From Talinum fruticosum (lineage: Eukaryota; Streptophyta; Magnoliopsida; Caryophyllales; Talinaceae), in the NCBI GenBank assembly GCA_021018815.1, contig JAITYX010000120.1, positions 992,001-1,056,000 on the forward strand: a stretch of DNA of 64,000 nucleotides. Direction: 5' to 3'. Made by a program: the position numbers and the translations under genes. This document shows positions 12,738-25,725 of this stretch, in pieces; position 1 is the first letter of the stretch, and each line of letters starts with the position of its first letter. Below the pieces are notes generated by a model that saw only the letters and a program-made list of their open reading frames with translations, was not told where the DNA came from and made no database searches.

Positions 12738-15204
12738 ATTATTATAAAAAAAAAAGAAAAAAAAAGAAAAGGAGGAAGTTGCTAGAAGTGTCGTGCGGAT
12801 ACATCGGTGAAGCGGGATTACAAAACAAGCTAAGCTCTTTCATCTTCCATCTCCCACACCTCTCCTCCTTCCCATCCCCTCACTGCCACCATTTGCTGCC
12901 ACCACCGGCCGGACTTCGCCGGTCCCGACCGACCCTACTGTCGGCGTGCGCTCGTCGCCGCCCTTCCCCTTCCCTTCCCTGCTGCCGCCACGTTTTTTTT
13001 CCTTCTTCTCTCTGTTCACGTCGGGCAAAGCAGGGCTGCCGCTATCGCTGTCGGACTAGCTGCCGTCGCCGCCTCTAGCCTCCGTTGGCGCTGACACCGC
13101 CAACCAACGCCTCACTCGTTGCTCGAGCCGTCGGGGTCTCCACCACCGAGCCACCACCGTCCAATCTCACATCTAACCGGGTTTGAGGTATATCTTTAAT
13201 TAACTATTTCTAAGCAAATTTCTATTACGAACTCCCCATTTCTAAGCAAATTTTATGACAAATTTATGTTATTATTGAATAATTAGGCAAGTATATGTGA
13301 ATTGTGAATTGATTATGGTGGAAGTGAAGGAATTGGGGAGAAAATGAAATTGGATTTTAGGATTATTATGTGTTGAAGTGGAATTGAAAATTGATTTGGG
13401 TTTATTTGTAATTATGAATGTGTTTGTTTAACTTTAATATGAATATGAGTGAATTGTTTGGGTGTGGAACAATTGGAAGAAATATATTGACTATGGTTGA
13501 AGTATGAGCATGTATATATTAATGTGAGTTGCTTTCAAGGATATGAAGTCGGAGATTGATGGAAGATTGAGTTTAGTGGTGTATGTGTGCTAAACTTGAG
13601 CAAATTAATGTAATTTAATTTTGGTTTAGTTAAGTTAGAGTAAATCAATTTGAAATATGGAAATTTGATGGAGTATGGAGGTATATTCATGTATGTGAAT
13701 TAAGTGGTAATCGGGTTATGTTAAGCTTGATTGAAAAATGAAATTGGGTTATACTTGGGAACTTTATTGAAATTAATATAGATCTTGGTAGAGTTAGTAA
13801 TTTGGTGATAATAAGTAATATGGTGGTGAAAAGACAAGAATAGTTCAATGTGCAATGATCTTTGCGAGAATTCGAAAAATTACTTAGAGTGAGACTTGAC
13901 TTGAAAAGAAAATTAGAATGTTGAATTGAGTAAGAGAAGGAGGGGAAAAGAAATTTACAGAATTAAAGGAAGTTAGAAATTCAAATAAATTTGAGTAATA
14001 AGTGGGGAATTAGCGGAAGTCAACTGTGAAAAGTTTGTCACAAATAGAGAGTAGCTATTAAGTTATTAATACATAAATCAAATTTCTTCCTAAAAACAAA
14101 AAATCGATGGGAACCACATGTTCGAAGAAAAGAACAAAAACGATATTTAAAGGAAAACGAAAAACTACCTCGGGCACGTTATCGTCGCACTTTTCAAAAT
14201 ATTTAAATGTTCACATGTCGAAATATTAATGAGTTTCACTATTTTATCTACGACCCGCTAAATCATTAACCGATTATTGGTAATACTAATAAAGGAATTA
14301 ATCGTATGGAGCCATCTCCCGATAATCGGGATTTCTATGATTAAATTGCTTAACCGGAGCCTTAGCTATAAATATATATATGTCGTAATCAGAAATTGAA
14401 AAGTTCATGGGCACAAGAAAATGAGAATATTGACGAGATCGTAACTTGGTTTATATACTGGTTTGTAACTTAGTTTTTATGGTTGTAAATATACTCCGCG
14501 TATGGCCGTTGAGTTGTATACTCCGAGCGTGTGGCTCGTTGAGTTTATTGTGGATTTTATGCAGGCTTTAAGGCTTTTAGCCTAATGGTTAGGCCATGTT
14601 TCACACGAAACTCTGCCAAAATTTTTAGAAAATTGGGAAACCAAACCGACACCTTAAGTAGGAAGTACATTCGGTTTACGAGATAAGCATACTAGATGAA
14701 ACGAGTGGTACAATTAAGGTTAGGCTGCATTAAGCACATACAAGAGGTGATAGAAGCAAAAGATCAAACTTGAGTTTTATTATAAGAATAGGAAATTAAA
14801 CTCATCAATTGTTATGTACGAATTCGAACTATATCCTCAATAACTTATTTCCGGTAAATGTATGAATGTCGAGATTAAAAGGAAACAATATGGATAGGTA
14901 CGCAAAAAGTAAAAGTTTGGCGTTCGTTAATGCATATAAATATTGTTAAAAGACTAGTAATCTACAAAAGTAGATTCGTTTTGGAAATAGAAATCGAATT
15001 GAAATTGTGTTACGTAAACAATCAGCAATTGAGGTGTTCGGCACGCTGAGGTACGTTATTGCCTTTACATTTATACTAAAAGTAAAAGTTTTACAGATTA
15101 ATAGATGGTGCTTACAATTCATTGTGCTTATAAATCGGTTTTTCACAATTTAATTGATTTAGCCATGCAAAGGACCCATTAACCGTTATGACGATCCATG
15201 AATG

Positions 15205-15258
15205 AATGTGATCGTAATCGTAATCGTAATCGTAATCGTAATTATAATCGTAATCGTA
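15205..15258 (+). repeat. Hexamer tandem repeat (AATCGT)
   Basis: About eight copies of a 6-bp unit (aatcgt with one aattat variant) lie in LTR-G insertion 1, immediately before a second, longer tandem repeat. Confidence 0.85.
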
Positions 15259-15304
15259 AATGGTTGATCCGGGGACGCTGGACAACGTTGCTCGCTAGCG
15301 AGCA

Positions 15305-15490
15305 TTAACCGTTAATCGTTCAATTATTCACGGAATCGTTAATCGTTCAATTATTCACAGAATCGTTAATCGTTCAATTGTTCACAAAATTGTTAATCCT
15401 TCAATTGTTCATAGAATTGTTAATCGTTCAATTGTTCACAAAATCGTTAATCGTTCAATTGTTAACCGTTTAATCGTTCAATTGTTCACA
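15305..15490 (+). repeat. About 27-bp tandem repeat
   Basis: Six to seven diverged copies of a unit built from gttaatcgttcaatt plus attgttcaca-aat. One unit is shortened near 15455-15470. Non-coding. Confidence 0.85.
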
Positions 15491-16074
15491 GCCGACTACC
15501 TTAGGGTTCAATGAACCTAGGAGTCGGGTTCTACGATTGATTGTTTCACGATACGGGTCCTAAGTTTGGCTAAATCGGAAAAGTTAATCGGCAATTGACA
15601 AGTTTGCAAGCTGAGTATTCAAGAAAAATGATTAAAGAACACTTAAATTATAATTTTATTTTATAACGGTAACGTACTTAGCTTCTAGCTCACGTCTATT
15701 GTTTTATGTTTTAAAATTTTTAGGAAGCCGAGCGCATGTCGGACTATTCACAATCACACCTAAAGTTTAAAGAGGAAGAAAAAGATGAAGTTGGTCGGGA
15801 GAAGTGATGTACGGCTGTTCGTCTTGACCTCATGCATGTTTGTCCCTCCCTTGGTCTCTTGGCTCATGATTCCTCTCCAGCTGGTTCTCGGCGTTTTGAA
15901 AATTTCATTTTCTATAAAGAAAAATTTGGGTTGGATTGTTACATAAATTATTTGAATAATTAATTTGCTCAAATGAATTTGCCTTGTTTTCATTCGAAAA
16001 CGGCGGTAACGTCTCCCAATTTACAAGTCTTCCGCTGTTAATTACTTATGTGGTTACGTATTGGGGGCGTTACA

Positions 16075-16760
16075 AGACGAGAAAGCTAAAGTAGTAGATC
16101 GAAACTCTACAAATGTATAACTGGATCTCTACTTTATCTCACATCTAATCGGCCGAGATATCATGTTTATTATTTTCCTTTGTTCAAGATTTCAAGCTAA
16201 TCCTAAGGAATCGGATCTCACTGTGGTGAAAAGAAATTTTAGATATCTTGTAGGGACTCACACACTTGGTCTCTGGTATTCAAAAGATTCAGATCTAACC
16301 CTCGCTGGATACTCGGATGTTGACGATGTTGGATACAAAGTTAATAGAAAGAGCACATTAGGAGCATGCCAAATTTTTGGGACAATCACTCATCTCCTGG
16401 CATTCAAAGAAGTAAAACTTAGTAGCTCTATCACTTGTTGAGACCGAGTACATTATGACTGGAGCTTGCTTGTGCTCAGATTCTCTAGATCAAGCAACAC
16501 TTAAAGGATCTAGGTCTGTGATTCACATCTATCGCAATCAAGTGTGACAATCAAGTGCAATCAGCATCACTAAGAATCCAGTTCAGCACTCAAAAACGAA
16601 ACATATTGAGGTTAGGTATCATATTTTGAGAGACCATTCTTTGAAAGGTGATATTGAACTTGAGTTTATTCCTACAAAATTTCAATTAGTTGATATTTTC
16701 ACTAAACTTTTGAGTGAAGATCAGTTTTGCTTTATGAGGAATGAACTTGGCATAACATGA
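16075..16760 (+). pseudogene. Copia RNase H, copy D, broken
   Basis: This resumes copy D after the 3.66-kb insertion. Visible blocks are GSLLYLTS at about 16125, VKRNFRYLVGTHTLGLWY at 16225, the AGYSDVDDVGYKV Asp region at 16305, and the KHIEV and DIFTKLLSED end region up to a stop at about 16759. One-base losses near 16440 and 16550, around the CDN motif, break the frame. Confidence 0.82.
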
Positions 16761-17327
16761 TTATCTTAGTTAATACATGAGTTATTATTGTTTATGCTTT
16801 GAGTAAATAACAAATGGATCGGTTGACACAAAATAGGACTCGAACTATGAGTTATTAATTTTCTACGTGTGTTCCGAGTCACTCAAACACATCACTGAGT
16901 CGGACTCGGTTTATGAAAAAATGGACATTAAAATTCTCGAATTATCTCTAGGTCAATGGAGAATCTCATAAATGTTTTTGAAAATCTTTTCATCTCTCTT
17001 TTTAGTGAACGAGGCGGATGAACTAGTCGTTAGAAGAAAGTTGCTTCGAACTAGCCGTTACTCGTTGGGAAACTCAATGGTCTAATAACGATTGCTTGGT
17101 AGGTTGAGTCGAAAGGTGTTTGTTAAATGAAAGTCTTTGTTCTATAAATAGCACCGTTCGATTTCACTCATTTACTTTACCTAGTTATTGCTTACACTTG
17201 TCTCTCTCTCTCTCTTTGCTCTCACACTTAATCTTTCTCGCACTCAAGATCTCTCTTTCTTTCTCACTCATTTATGCTCTTCACTCTCGTTCTCTTTACT
17301 CTAAAACTCTCTCTATCTCTTTCAATA
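16761..17327 (+). other. pol-to-3'ORF spacer, copy D
   Basis: Non-coding. It keeps the ccgagtcactc block near 16871, the aaaatggacatta block at 16918, a TATA-like box at 17142-17151 and a pyrimidine-rich leader, but lacks the long CT run of copies A0 and A. Confidence 0.65.
17142..17151 (+). promoter_or_regulatory. TATA-like box ahead of the 3' ORF, copy D
   Basis: ctataaatag lies about 180 bases before the ATG at 17328, the same spacing as in copy A. Confidence 0.45.
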
Positions 17328-18587
17328 TGCCTAAGAGAGGTTCAGCTATGGAGGGAGGTTCGGCCACAAAGAAGGCCAGAACCAGAACAAAATCGATCCG
17401 AGGGTACCCAAGCCAAGGTAAAAGCCCCGCCTCGGATGATTCAAAAGTTTTGGTCGCGCAACATTTCTTTCTTGATGACAAATTCTTCTCCAAAACCTCT
17501 TTTTCTTGGTTGAAATCCACCATCAAAACTGGTGCTTTCAAGTACATGTGTTTTTGTGAGTACATCTACCCGGAACTCGTTATCGAGTTCTAGACTCACA
17601 TGACAGCAAGAGATAATGAGATCTCTTCGTCATCTAAGGCAAGGTGATTCGGATATCTTGCTCTACTTCACAAGCTCTTTGATGTGAAGTGTTTCTCTCT
17701 CGATTCTAACCCTATCCCTTCAATGAAGTCGCGGATGACTTCTTTGGCAAATACTTTAATGAAATCCCTCGGTCTAGAAAAAAATTTCTATGACTCGGAT
17801 GACTTCGAAGCCAGACTTCTATGCTTTATTCGATGAGAACCTTCTTCTCCTACTATCCCTCAAAAGAGAACCATAATAGCAAAGTTCTTAAGGTTCTCTT
17901 CGACATTCTGGAAGGGTATGAGGTTGACCTCTTCCCTTTTATCTTGGAACATATTGCTTCTGTTCCATCTAACCATAAGAAGACTCCTTATCCCTTTTGG
18001 GCTCTTCTTTTGTTGTCTCTACCTAGTTTGAGGTCAATCTCCCTTCTTACCTAAAAAGTGCCTAGATCTTGTTGTTTGTTTTGGTAAAGGTGAACTCATT
18101 GGCCTTGGATATCAGGAAATCCAACCTGGTCTCTGGGTTCATTCCTCGAACTTCCTCCTCCTCCTCTACCTCGGACTCGGACCGATACTAAGGTCCCACT
18201 TCTTACTGTTGGATCTTCCATTTCTCAACTTGCCCCTTGACTTGATTTACTTCAGAAGGTGACCACTCAATTTGTCTCTTTGCCTAAAGAGTTGGAAATA
18301 ACTCTAGGAGCCTTCCAAGTTTTCATGCCACTTATGACTCGGTTCTAAAGTCGGGCTCAAAGGAGAGTCAAGCCTTGATTGCCGAACTTAAGGACGTTAT
18401 TCAGCAACAATAATAGCAAATCCGTCACCTCCAAGAAACAAGGTCCAAGGCAGTAGAGGACTCGGAATCCGAAAAAGCATAATTTTCAAAGTCCTGCAAC
18501 TCTTTTGAGTCCGAGACGGAAGAAGCCAAAGAAGAAGAAGAAGGACAAGGAGAAATTGAAGAAGAAGCTAAAGGAGAAGGAGAAAGG
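17328..18587 (+). pseudogene. Sirevirus-type 3' ORF (envelope-like), copy D, left part
   Basis: Starts MPKRGSAMEGGSATKKART and stays open to about 17591, giving the longest undamaged N-terminus of the four copies, with LVAQHFFLDDKFF and an FCEYIYPELV block that reaches the start of the conserved core. Downstream blocks (KENHNSKVLKVLFDILEGYEVDLFPF, 17870-17960) are in another frame. A Lys/Glu-rich tail follows at 18500-18590. The ORF is cut at 18587 by the second LTR-G insertion and resumes at 21644. Confidence 0.68.
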
Positions 18588-21500
18588 TGTAATACTCGAA
18601 AATTTAAGGTGGTTGCTTGATAAAAGAATTAAGTTATTAAAAGTTAAGCAAAAATTCAAAATTATTAAATTAGGTTGAATTATAATTTTTCCGAGTCAAA
18701 ATTAAAACCCGAGAATTGAACCTAAGCATGGGCTAGCTAAAATGGGCTTGTGAAATATTTTTAAGCCCAATTCACATGAAAGCCCAAACCGGAAAATTGA
18801 AATAAAAGGAAAAAGGAATGAGAAATGGGGGATGGCTGGATTTAGAGGAGCTGGTAGATAAATTAAAGAGAGGAAGATTAGTGGCATTTGGTGGCAGTAA
18901 ATAAGCAAGAGAGAAAAAGAGTCCAATGAGATTTTAACAACAAAGTTACTGAGTCTGTTGATAAGAGAAAGAAAATACGAAATTCAAGATATGACTTAGA
19001 AACAAATAAACAGGGCGGAGAGAAAGAGACTGGAACTAAAAAGAAGCGAAACGCGAAGAGGAGAAAAGGGAACGAAGAAACAGAGGGAACGAAAGAAAGA
19101 CCGAGGGAAGCGAAGAGGAAACCGAGAGGAGAGACAGAGCAAAGAGAGCGAGAGGGGTTGAAACCTAGAAGCGGAAGCCAAATAGCAAGAGTAAAAGGAG
19201 AGACAAACGAGAGACAGAGAGTAGTGAGGATTCGTTACTTAGCGGGAAAAAGGCGGCAATTCGGGAAGTAGAACGGACCGAGAGGGAGACGAGAGCCAAA
19301 GCAAAAAGGAGAGGAATCAAGACGAGGGACAGGAAGAGGTGGCGAGCACGCAAAGAAGCGATGGCCAGCGAGCAAGCGTTCGGCGACCGGCGAGTGAAGG
19401 AAAATGACGGCCGGGGAGCGAGAGGAAGGAGATGGCAAGACCAGATTGAATCGAGACCGGGGAAAGGAGAACGAGGGACAGAGTAAGAGGGACCGAGACC
19501 GAGAATAGTAAGAGGAGGAAGAAGAAGAAGAAAACCCCCAATTCAAATTCCAAATCTAATCTCAAACTAAAATTCTTAGAACCACTAAGAATCTAAGGTG
19601 AGTAATTCAAGTCTTCTCCTAAAAGTAAAAATGAATTAGGCCAACGAATTAGGAAAATTGATGCACGAATTTGAAACCCTAAGTTTAATTGAAGAAGTTA
19701 GAGGCCTAAATTCACTAGATTAGCAACCCATGAATCGAAAAGCATGTTGTGATTATGTGATATCTAATCCATGAATTTATGATATTTGAGTGTTATCAAG
19801 CATGATTATTGAGCTCTATGTTAAGGTTTTGATGAATTTAAGTTGAATAGGATTAAAAGGTAAAATCGAGAGAATCGAATACATGTTAAAATTGCAGATT
19901 TTCGCCCGATTATGCCGTTGTCCGAATTTTTGTAAATTCATGTGTAGCCTTACTGTACCTTCCTGATAATTTATAAGAATTTCTTGTAAATTTTGGTATA
20001 CGTTGGATGAGTAGATTAGAAGATATGAATTTTTGAGTGAAAATGTGTCGTTTTGGGCGAAGTCGGGGCTGATTGAATAGTTAAGGTGAGAAATGAAATT
20101 TAAGAAGCTATATGGGTAGATTAAAAGATATATAATGATGGAGGAAAGTTATATAATCATAAACTATCTATGCACAACAATACGCAATCATGAAGCAATA
20201 AATTCGATAATTAGAAATTCTAATTGATATGTTTACTTGTTATGATGTGTTTAGATTAAAATACATCGATTATAAATGACATAAGCATGTCTATATGAGT
20301 TGGATTGATTGCACTTGAGTTGGAACTTGCTTATGTGACTTGTTAGTTGCGGAGATGTTGCGTATGAAGGTATTGAGCATGAATTACATGAATTAAGTGT
20401 ATCTCGTCAACATAATAAGAAAATAGTAAGAAAATAAGAAATATAAATAACTAAAGAAGGGAAAAAGGATTGTGTTATTGATCTAAGACCCCATGAATTA
20501 AAGAACCTCTGAAGATATGGCCATAGAAGTGTCTGTCAAACTGAAGCCACGAATTGAATAACTTCCACGAATTCTGACGAGTATGCGTCCTTCCGAGTTT
20601 GAGGCTTGCCTCAAGGCCACAAATTGTTTTACCTCGAGGCCACGAATTGTTATTCCTCCAAGAGCTGAGCCCATGAATTCTTTTGGCTCCAAGAATTGGG
20701 TCTTTAGAGCAAGACATAAATCTTCTTTCCATTCGAAACTAAGAAGACTTAAAGAATTATGATATGAAGAAACGAATGATTATGCATGATGAATAAGAAA
20801 GAATGAATCGATGATTTATGAAATGCATGATTAAACTCAAGAAGATGAATGAGAAGAAGAATGAATCCTGATTTCATAAGAAATTAATACGATAAGAAGT
20901 AAGATATGATTTACGTGATGAATGATTATATGACATACTTGCGTAGAAAGAAGAATAAAGTATGTTTGATTGAATTCATGAGTAATTGATGTCATTATGC
21001 TTCTCGCTAAGTTGGTAACTTTAGTATCTCCCGTGTCTTAAGCATGTATGATTTGAATCACATGCTACGAATGAATAGCGAACTTACGTGTGTTTGTTAA
21101 TGAATTAATGTGCAAAGTAAAACCAGGGGTTGGGTTTGGGTTATTCACTGGGCTTATGGAGCTCATGACCTCACCAACATTTTAAGGTACAAAAGTTTAA
21201 ACTCTCAGGAGTTGCTTTTGGCTTTTAGAAGAAGCGGACCAACGGATAGGACATCTCTGGACTTGTTATGTACTTTATGTTTTCATGCATATAAAGATCG
21301 GTTATATGTTGGACCGAATTTTTTACTATGTATAATAAAAGACCTATGTGTTTACTCCGAGCGTGTGGCTAGTTGAGTTTGTGTTGTTGATACTCCGAGC
21401 GTGTGGCTCGTTGAGTTTATGAATGTGTTTCGTGTAGGGTTAAGGCTTTAAGTCTATGGGATTAGCCATATTACGGAGGAAACTCTACCGAAATTTTCAG

Positions 21501-21643
21501 GAAACCTTTAAAAACCTAGAAACGTGTTTCCGCCAATCTAAGAGAAAACTATTAATCCCAAGTTAAGATCATAAGTAGCCTTAGGGGTTCCTCTCGGGAA
21601 CCCCGGCATGTAATACTCCTAGGGTGGGCTTTGGGGTGTTACA
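18588..21643 (+). mobile_element. LTR-G insertion 2 (probable solo LTR) in the copy D 3' ORF
   Basis: Begins TGTAATACTCG and ends GGGGTGTTACA. It is flanked on both sides by a perfect 5-bp target duplication AAAGG (18583-18587 and 21644-21648). It contains no transposon protein. Features are a strongly purine-rich stretch (about 18960-19520), two copies of tactccgagcgtgtggct-gttgagttt (21354 and 21390), and an end region that is also recognisable, reversed, at 28628. The element is 3.06 kb. A solo LTR of a Ty3-gypsy type element is the likely identity. Confidence 0.8.
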
Positions 21644-21976
21644 AAAGGAGACCGAGCGGTTCATTCCGAGGGTAAGGGCGACAAAGAACCCGAGGTGATC
21701 TCCACATATCACACTCAGCTCGCCTCGGAGGAGACCGGCGATGCAGGTAAGTCTAAGGCCCCTACCTCAAAACCACATCCTACAGACAACAGCTGCCGAG
21801 GGCTCGAAGAAGAAGAAGCAGAGGAAACTCTTCATGTGTCTCGTAGCCGTATAATTCCACTGCCTAATCTACCTCTACTATTGCCTCCTCGCCAAGCTAT
21901 CTCTACTCAAGGCTACAAGCGGAGGCGCAACCCTCAATCTTCTATTTCTTGCCAAACTGCTCCTCCTCCCTCTTGA
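21644..21976 (+). pseudogene. Sirevirus-type 3' ORF, copy D, C-terminal part
   Basis: This is the end of the 3' ORF after the 3-kb insertion. The open frame 21695-21976 is rich in Ser, Thr, Pro and Glu and ends in a basic KRRR followed by a Pro-rich tail, like the C-termini at about 10150-10242 and 38400-38500. No catalytic motif is visible. Confidence 0.6.
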
Positions 21977-22422
21977 TTTCAAAATTTGTTTTATTTTGTC
22001 CAACATCTTTATACTTAGTTGTTCTTTCTTCCCTCTTTTCATTATTTTTCCTAAAATGCATAGGGGAGAGAAAAGATAGAAAATAGAGATGTTTGGTTTA
22101 GGGGGAGTTTTCTTCGTTTATTTCTCTGCTTGTTTAAGTTTCTATGTAATTACTTTGAATGATTAATGAAATTTTCTTTTTCTAAGCATATCTATTTCCG
22201 AGCATATTTCTTAGCTACTCGATATGTTTTTTACTATTCTCGTGACAAGTATGCTCTATTTACTTCAAGAAGCATGTTTTGAGTTGTATATGATCTAAGC
22301 TGAGCTGTTCAATACTCTTTATTATTTTTCTTGCTCCGATTCACATACAATGAAAACTTAACTCTCTGAACCGATTAGTTTCTATCTTAAGTATGGAATG
22401 TCTTTCATAAAAAAGGGGAGAT
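21977..22422 (+). other. 3' untranslated region with polypurine tracts, copy D
   Basis: Non-coding. Purine tracts lie near 22063, 22098 and 22412; the last (aaaaaaggggag) adjoins the LTR. Confidence 0.6.
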
Positions 22423-23861
22423 TAAAGACTCGGGTAAAACTCTTTATCTCTCTAAAGGTTTGATTCCAAGTCATTCTAAGCTTTTAAGAAACTCATATCT
22501 AAGTCTTCATTATTTTCTCGACCAACTCGAAACAATTTATCAAGCGTATCACTCTTAACCGGGTTTCGACTCACTCGAAATAACTCTAAACAATGGCATG
22601 ACTAAATAATTTCACAAACACTTTTATTCTCGAGCACTAACTTACTGGGTCTAAGTGAAAACGAATTACAACGTTCATTCCACTTTCTAACTCAAGCATA
22701 CTTAATGAAATTATTTACTTGATCGAGTTTATGTATTATGATTCTTTATTCTTACTAACTTGATCATTTGAAGGATTGACTCAAGATTGAATTTGAACCT
22801 AATGAATATTAGATTCGGAAAATTCCATTCTTTTAGGTTGAAGATAATTAAGTGCTTAATTACTTTGAATTAATTATTATCTTTGCCTAATCTTGGACCA
22901 AAGTATTTTTATACTTTGAGCACCAATTTGATTTGCTTTTGCAGGTTGATTTCGATAGTTTAATCTATTTTTGAAAAGCAAAAGCAGATCGGTTTCTATT
23001 CGTTAAACACCAGTAGAAAAAAATCGAGTCATTTACGTACATGGCTCGGACACCATGTCGGGGTTATTTATTTCCAAATCTATTAAACTTCAACTTTGAG
23101 TCCAACGGTTGTTTTCCCCTAGAATTCAGTCTCAACTGGAGGGATAGACCACTTTTTCAGCCAAGGATCACCACACAACGTTCATATCCCAACGGATCAT
23201 TTTCCGAGTGACTCGAGACTAGCCTTTACAACAGCCTATTGAAGCTCACCAGTCCGGAACAAGTCTCAACTGCTAATCTACCCTGCTATGTATAAATAGA
23301 AGCCAATCTACAAGACTTGGAGATTATTGAACAATTGTTTAACACTTACTTAGTGCATACTTACTCAATTTTCAGCTTACAACTCCAATTTTGTAACTCT
23401 TACTTTCCGAGTTGTAAAGGGAAAGTCTTGTAATCACTTCAACTCTTTCTACGTTCTACTAAGTCCCTTGATTGAGCTGTAAGGTTAACGCAACTTAGTT
23501 GTCCTTAAGCTGTAATGGTATCTCGGTTAGGAAGTGCTAGATTAGATAAGGGAATTTATGAGTTTGGGAAAACTTGTAATTGAATTGTATAAGGGCACAA
23601 TTTTGTAAAGAGTCGAGTCCTTGTATTTTGTGGATTCAAAATAGTGGATTTGACTTGGTGCTTGGATTAGCACTGTCCGTGGTTTTTGCCCCGGGAGGGT
23701 TTCCACGTATTTACGTGTTTGACTTGTTTCGAGTTCATTATAGACTCAAAATTATTTTCTAAGTCTATTCTATGCGGAATTGTTTGCAATTTCTCAAAAA
23801 TCTTCCTTCACCCTATGCACCCCCTCTAGGGTGACTTAGCCTCTCCAACAACAAACCTTCA
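22423..23861 (+). mobile_element. Copia (Sirevirus-like) 3' LTR of copy D
   Basis: Starts TAAAGACTCGG (the expected TG is TA here) after the polypurine tract and ends AAACCTTCA; about 1.44 kb. The TATA box is at 23291-23299. It is more diverged from the other LTRs than they are from each other, which fits D being the outer, older element. It is followed at 23862 by LTR-G-type sequence. Confidence 0.8.
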
Positions 23862-25537
23862 AGACTAACACTAAGACAAAGAAGAAAGCGAGAGATTGAG
23901 CGAGAGACCGTGCAAAAGCAAGGGATTCAAAGAACAAGCAAGAAATAGAGAGGGACAAGAACCAAAACAGAGTGATAATGCAAGAAAGATATAGAGCAAG
24001 TAAGGGATTGAGTTCGAGGAAGAAGAAAAGGAAGAAAAACATAGAGGTTTTGGGAACGAGAATCAAGGGCGGAGGAAAGAGAACCTCAAAAACATGAAAT
24101 TTAACCCTTCTAACTCAACTATTGAAACCCTAAGAAATCAAGGTGAATTATTCAAACTCTTCTTCTACAGGTAAAATGAATTAGGTGGATTCAATTTGAA
24201 ATTAATGCATGAAATTGGAAACCCTAAGTTTAATTGAAGAGTTTAGAGACCTAATTCACTTAATTTAGTAACTCGCGAATTGTGAAATTCATGTTGTTAT
24301 TTATGCGAATTGTGATATTTGATATTGGTTTTATGAATTTAATGATGTTAGAGTATTGTTGAAGACGATTATTGAATTTTATGTTTGAGATCTTGATGAA
24401 TTTAGCTTGAATTAAGTTAGAAGGTAAAATTTTAAAAAATAAAAAATTGATAAAGTGCAGATTTTTGCCCTATTTATGCCTGCTTGTCCGAACTTTGTGA
24501 CTTCATGAATAGCCAAAATTTTCTGAAATTTTTACTGTAGGTTTATGAAAATTTATGATAATTTCTTGTAAATTTGGGTAAATTTTGAATGAGTTGATTT
24601 GAAGTAATAAAGTTTTGAGTGAAATTGTAAATTAATTGTGTAGTTTGGTTAGAAATTGTTATTTAATGAACTATTTTAACAATTTTAAAAGTATGTGATG
24701 ATTAAAGGAAAGTTGTGCAACCATAAACAACCTCTATGAAATAATATGCGAGTCATTAAACGATAATTTTCTAATTAAAGACTCTAGTTGAAATGTTAAT
24801 GTTATGATTTATGTATCTTGAGGTATATTGATTAAAAGTGATAGAAAACATATTTATATGAGTTATATTGATAGTAATTGAGTTGAAACTTATGTAAATT
24901 ATTAGTTGTTAAATTGTTTATGAAGTTGATCAAGCATGATTATTTGGATTGATTGCATCTTAATTCGTAAAAGTAAGTAATAAGAAGACAAAAAAGATAA
25001 ACGGCTAAAGAAGGGAAAAAGGATTGTGTTATAGGACCCAACGAATTAAAGAACCTCCGAACCTATGGCCACAATAGTATCTGTCAAATTGAAGACAAAT
25101 TATTTTGCTTCTACGAATTATTGATAGTACGCGTCCTTTAGAGTGTAAGCCAGGAATTATTTTTCTTTCAAGAACTGAGCTCATGAATTATTTTAGCTCT
25201 AAGAATTGAAGAATTTGGTCTCTAGAGCAGGACATAAATATTCTTTCCATTCAAAACTAATATAACTTAAGGTAAGATATGATATTACGAAATAAATGAT
25301 TATGCATAATGAACAAGAATGAAAGAATAATAAATTATTTACATGATGATTGAGTGCATGAATGAGCTCGAGTAGAAGAATGAATCTTGCTTCCATATAA
25401 AATTAATATGATGTAAAACCAGAATTATAATGTGATATTACATAACAAGATTAACGAATGATTTACATGATGACTGATTATCTCGATGAGTTTAAATCGA
25501 AGAAAGATGAAGAATGTATAAAAAATCTATACAATAC
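23862..25537 (+). mobile_element. LTR-G fragment 3
   Basis: Matches the middle of LTR-G insertion 2 (about 19430-20980). Shared are the purine-rich stretch, the aaccctaagtttaattgaag block, the ttttgccc...ttgtccgaa block and the gggaaaaaggattgtgtta block (25013). It is cut on the left by the copia LTR of copy D and on the right near the MITE. Copy D probably inserted into this LTR. There is no coding sequence. Confidence 0.65.
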
Positions 25538-25725
25538 TCCCTTCGTCCCTAAAAAGTTGTCAAACTTTGATAATATAAAAATTTAAGGGAACAACATTTA
25601 TCACTCACGAATTTCAAATGAAGGGTCACTTTTTTGCTATATAGAGAATTTTTGACAATGTTTTTGGAATATCTAAAATAGAAACTTTTGACAATTTTTA
25701 TAAAACGGATGAAATATATAATAGT
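25538..25725 (+). mobile_element. Stowaway-like MITE
   Basis: Starts tactcccttcgtccctaaa, close to the plant Stowaway (Tc1/mariner) end CTCCCTCCGT. The right end, gacaatttttataaaacggatgaaatata, is the imperfect inverted partner. It has TA at the left border, is about 185 bp, and does not encode a protein. Confidence 0.6.

Larger units (their letters stand above)
12419..16074 (+). mobile_element. LTR-G insertion 1 (probable solo LTR) in copy D
   Basis: The insert begins TGTAACACCCC and ends GGGGGCGTTACA, inverted ends typical of an LTR. It is flanked by AGATG (12414-12418) and AGACG (16075-16079), a 5-bp target duplication with one mismatch. Removing it rejoins the copia frame as in copies A and C. 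No polymerase or gag is present in 3.66 kb. It shares the block tactccgagcgtgtggctcgttgagttt (about 14515) and the following gene-poor tail with the insertion at 18588-21643. A long solo LTR of a Ty3-gypsy type element is the best reading; a non-autonomous LARD is possible. Confidence 0.7.

Noticed and set aside
12779..13078. GC-rich 99-codon open frame that looks like an exon
   Set aside because: It lies inside the LTR-G insertion and has low-complexity Pro/Arg/Ser content with no recognised domain. A GC-rich leader of the LTR is more likely.
15205..15490. Regular repeats considered as a CRISPR-like array
   Set aside because: Units are directly adjacent and diverged, with no spacers, in a plant nuclear context. 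They are ordinary tandem repeats.
18996..19565. Minus-strand open frames rich in Ser, Leu, Arg and Phe
   Set aside because: They are the complement of the purine-rich part of LTR-G insertion 2. They show no motif, and the same pattern occurs in every LTR-G copy.
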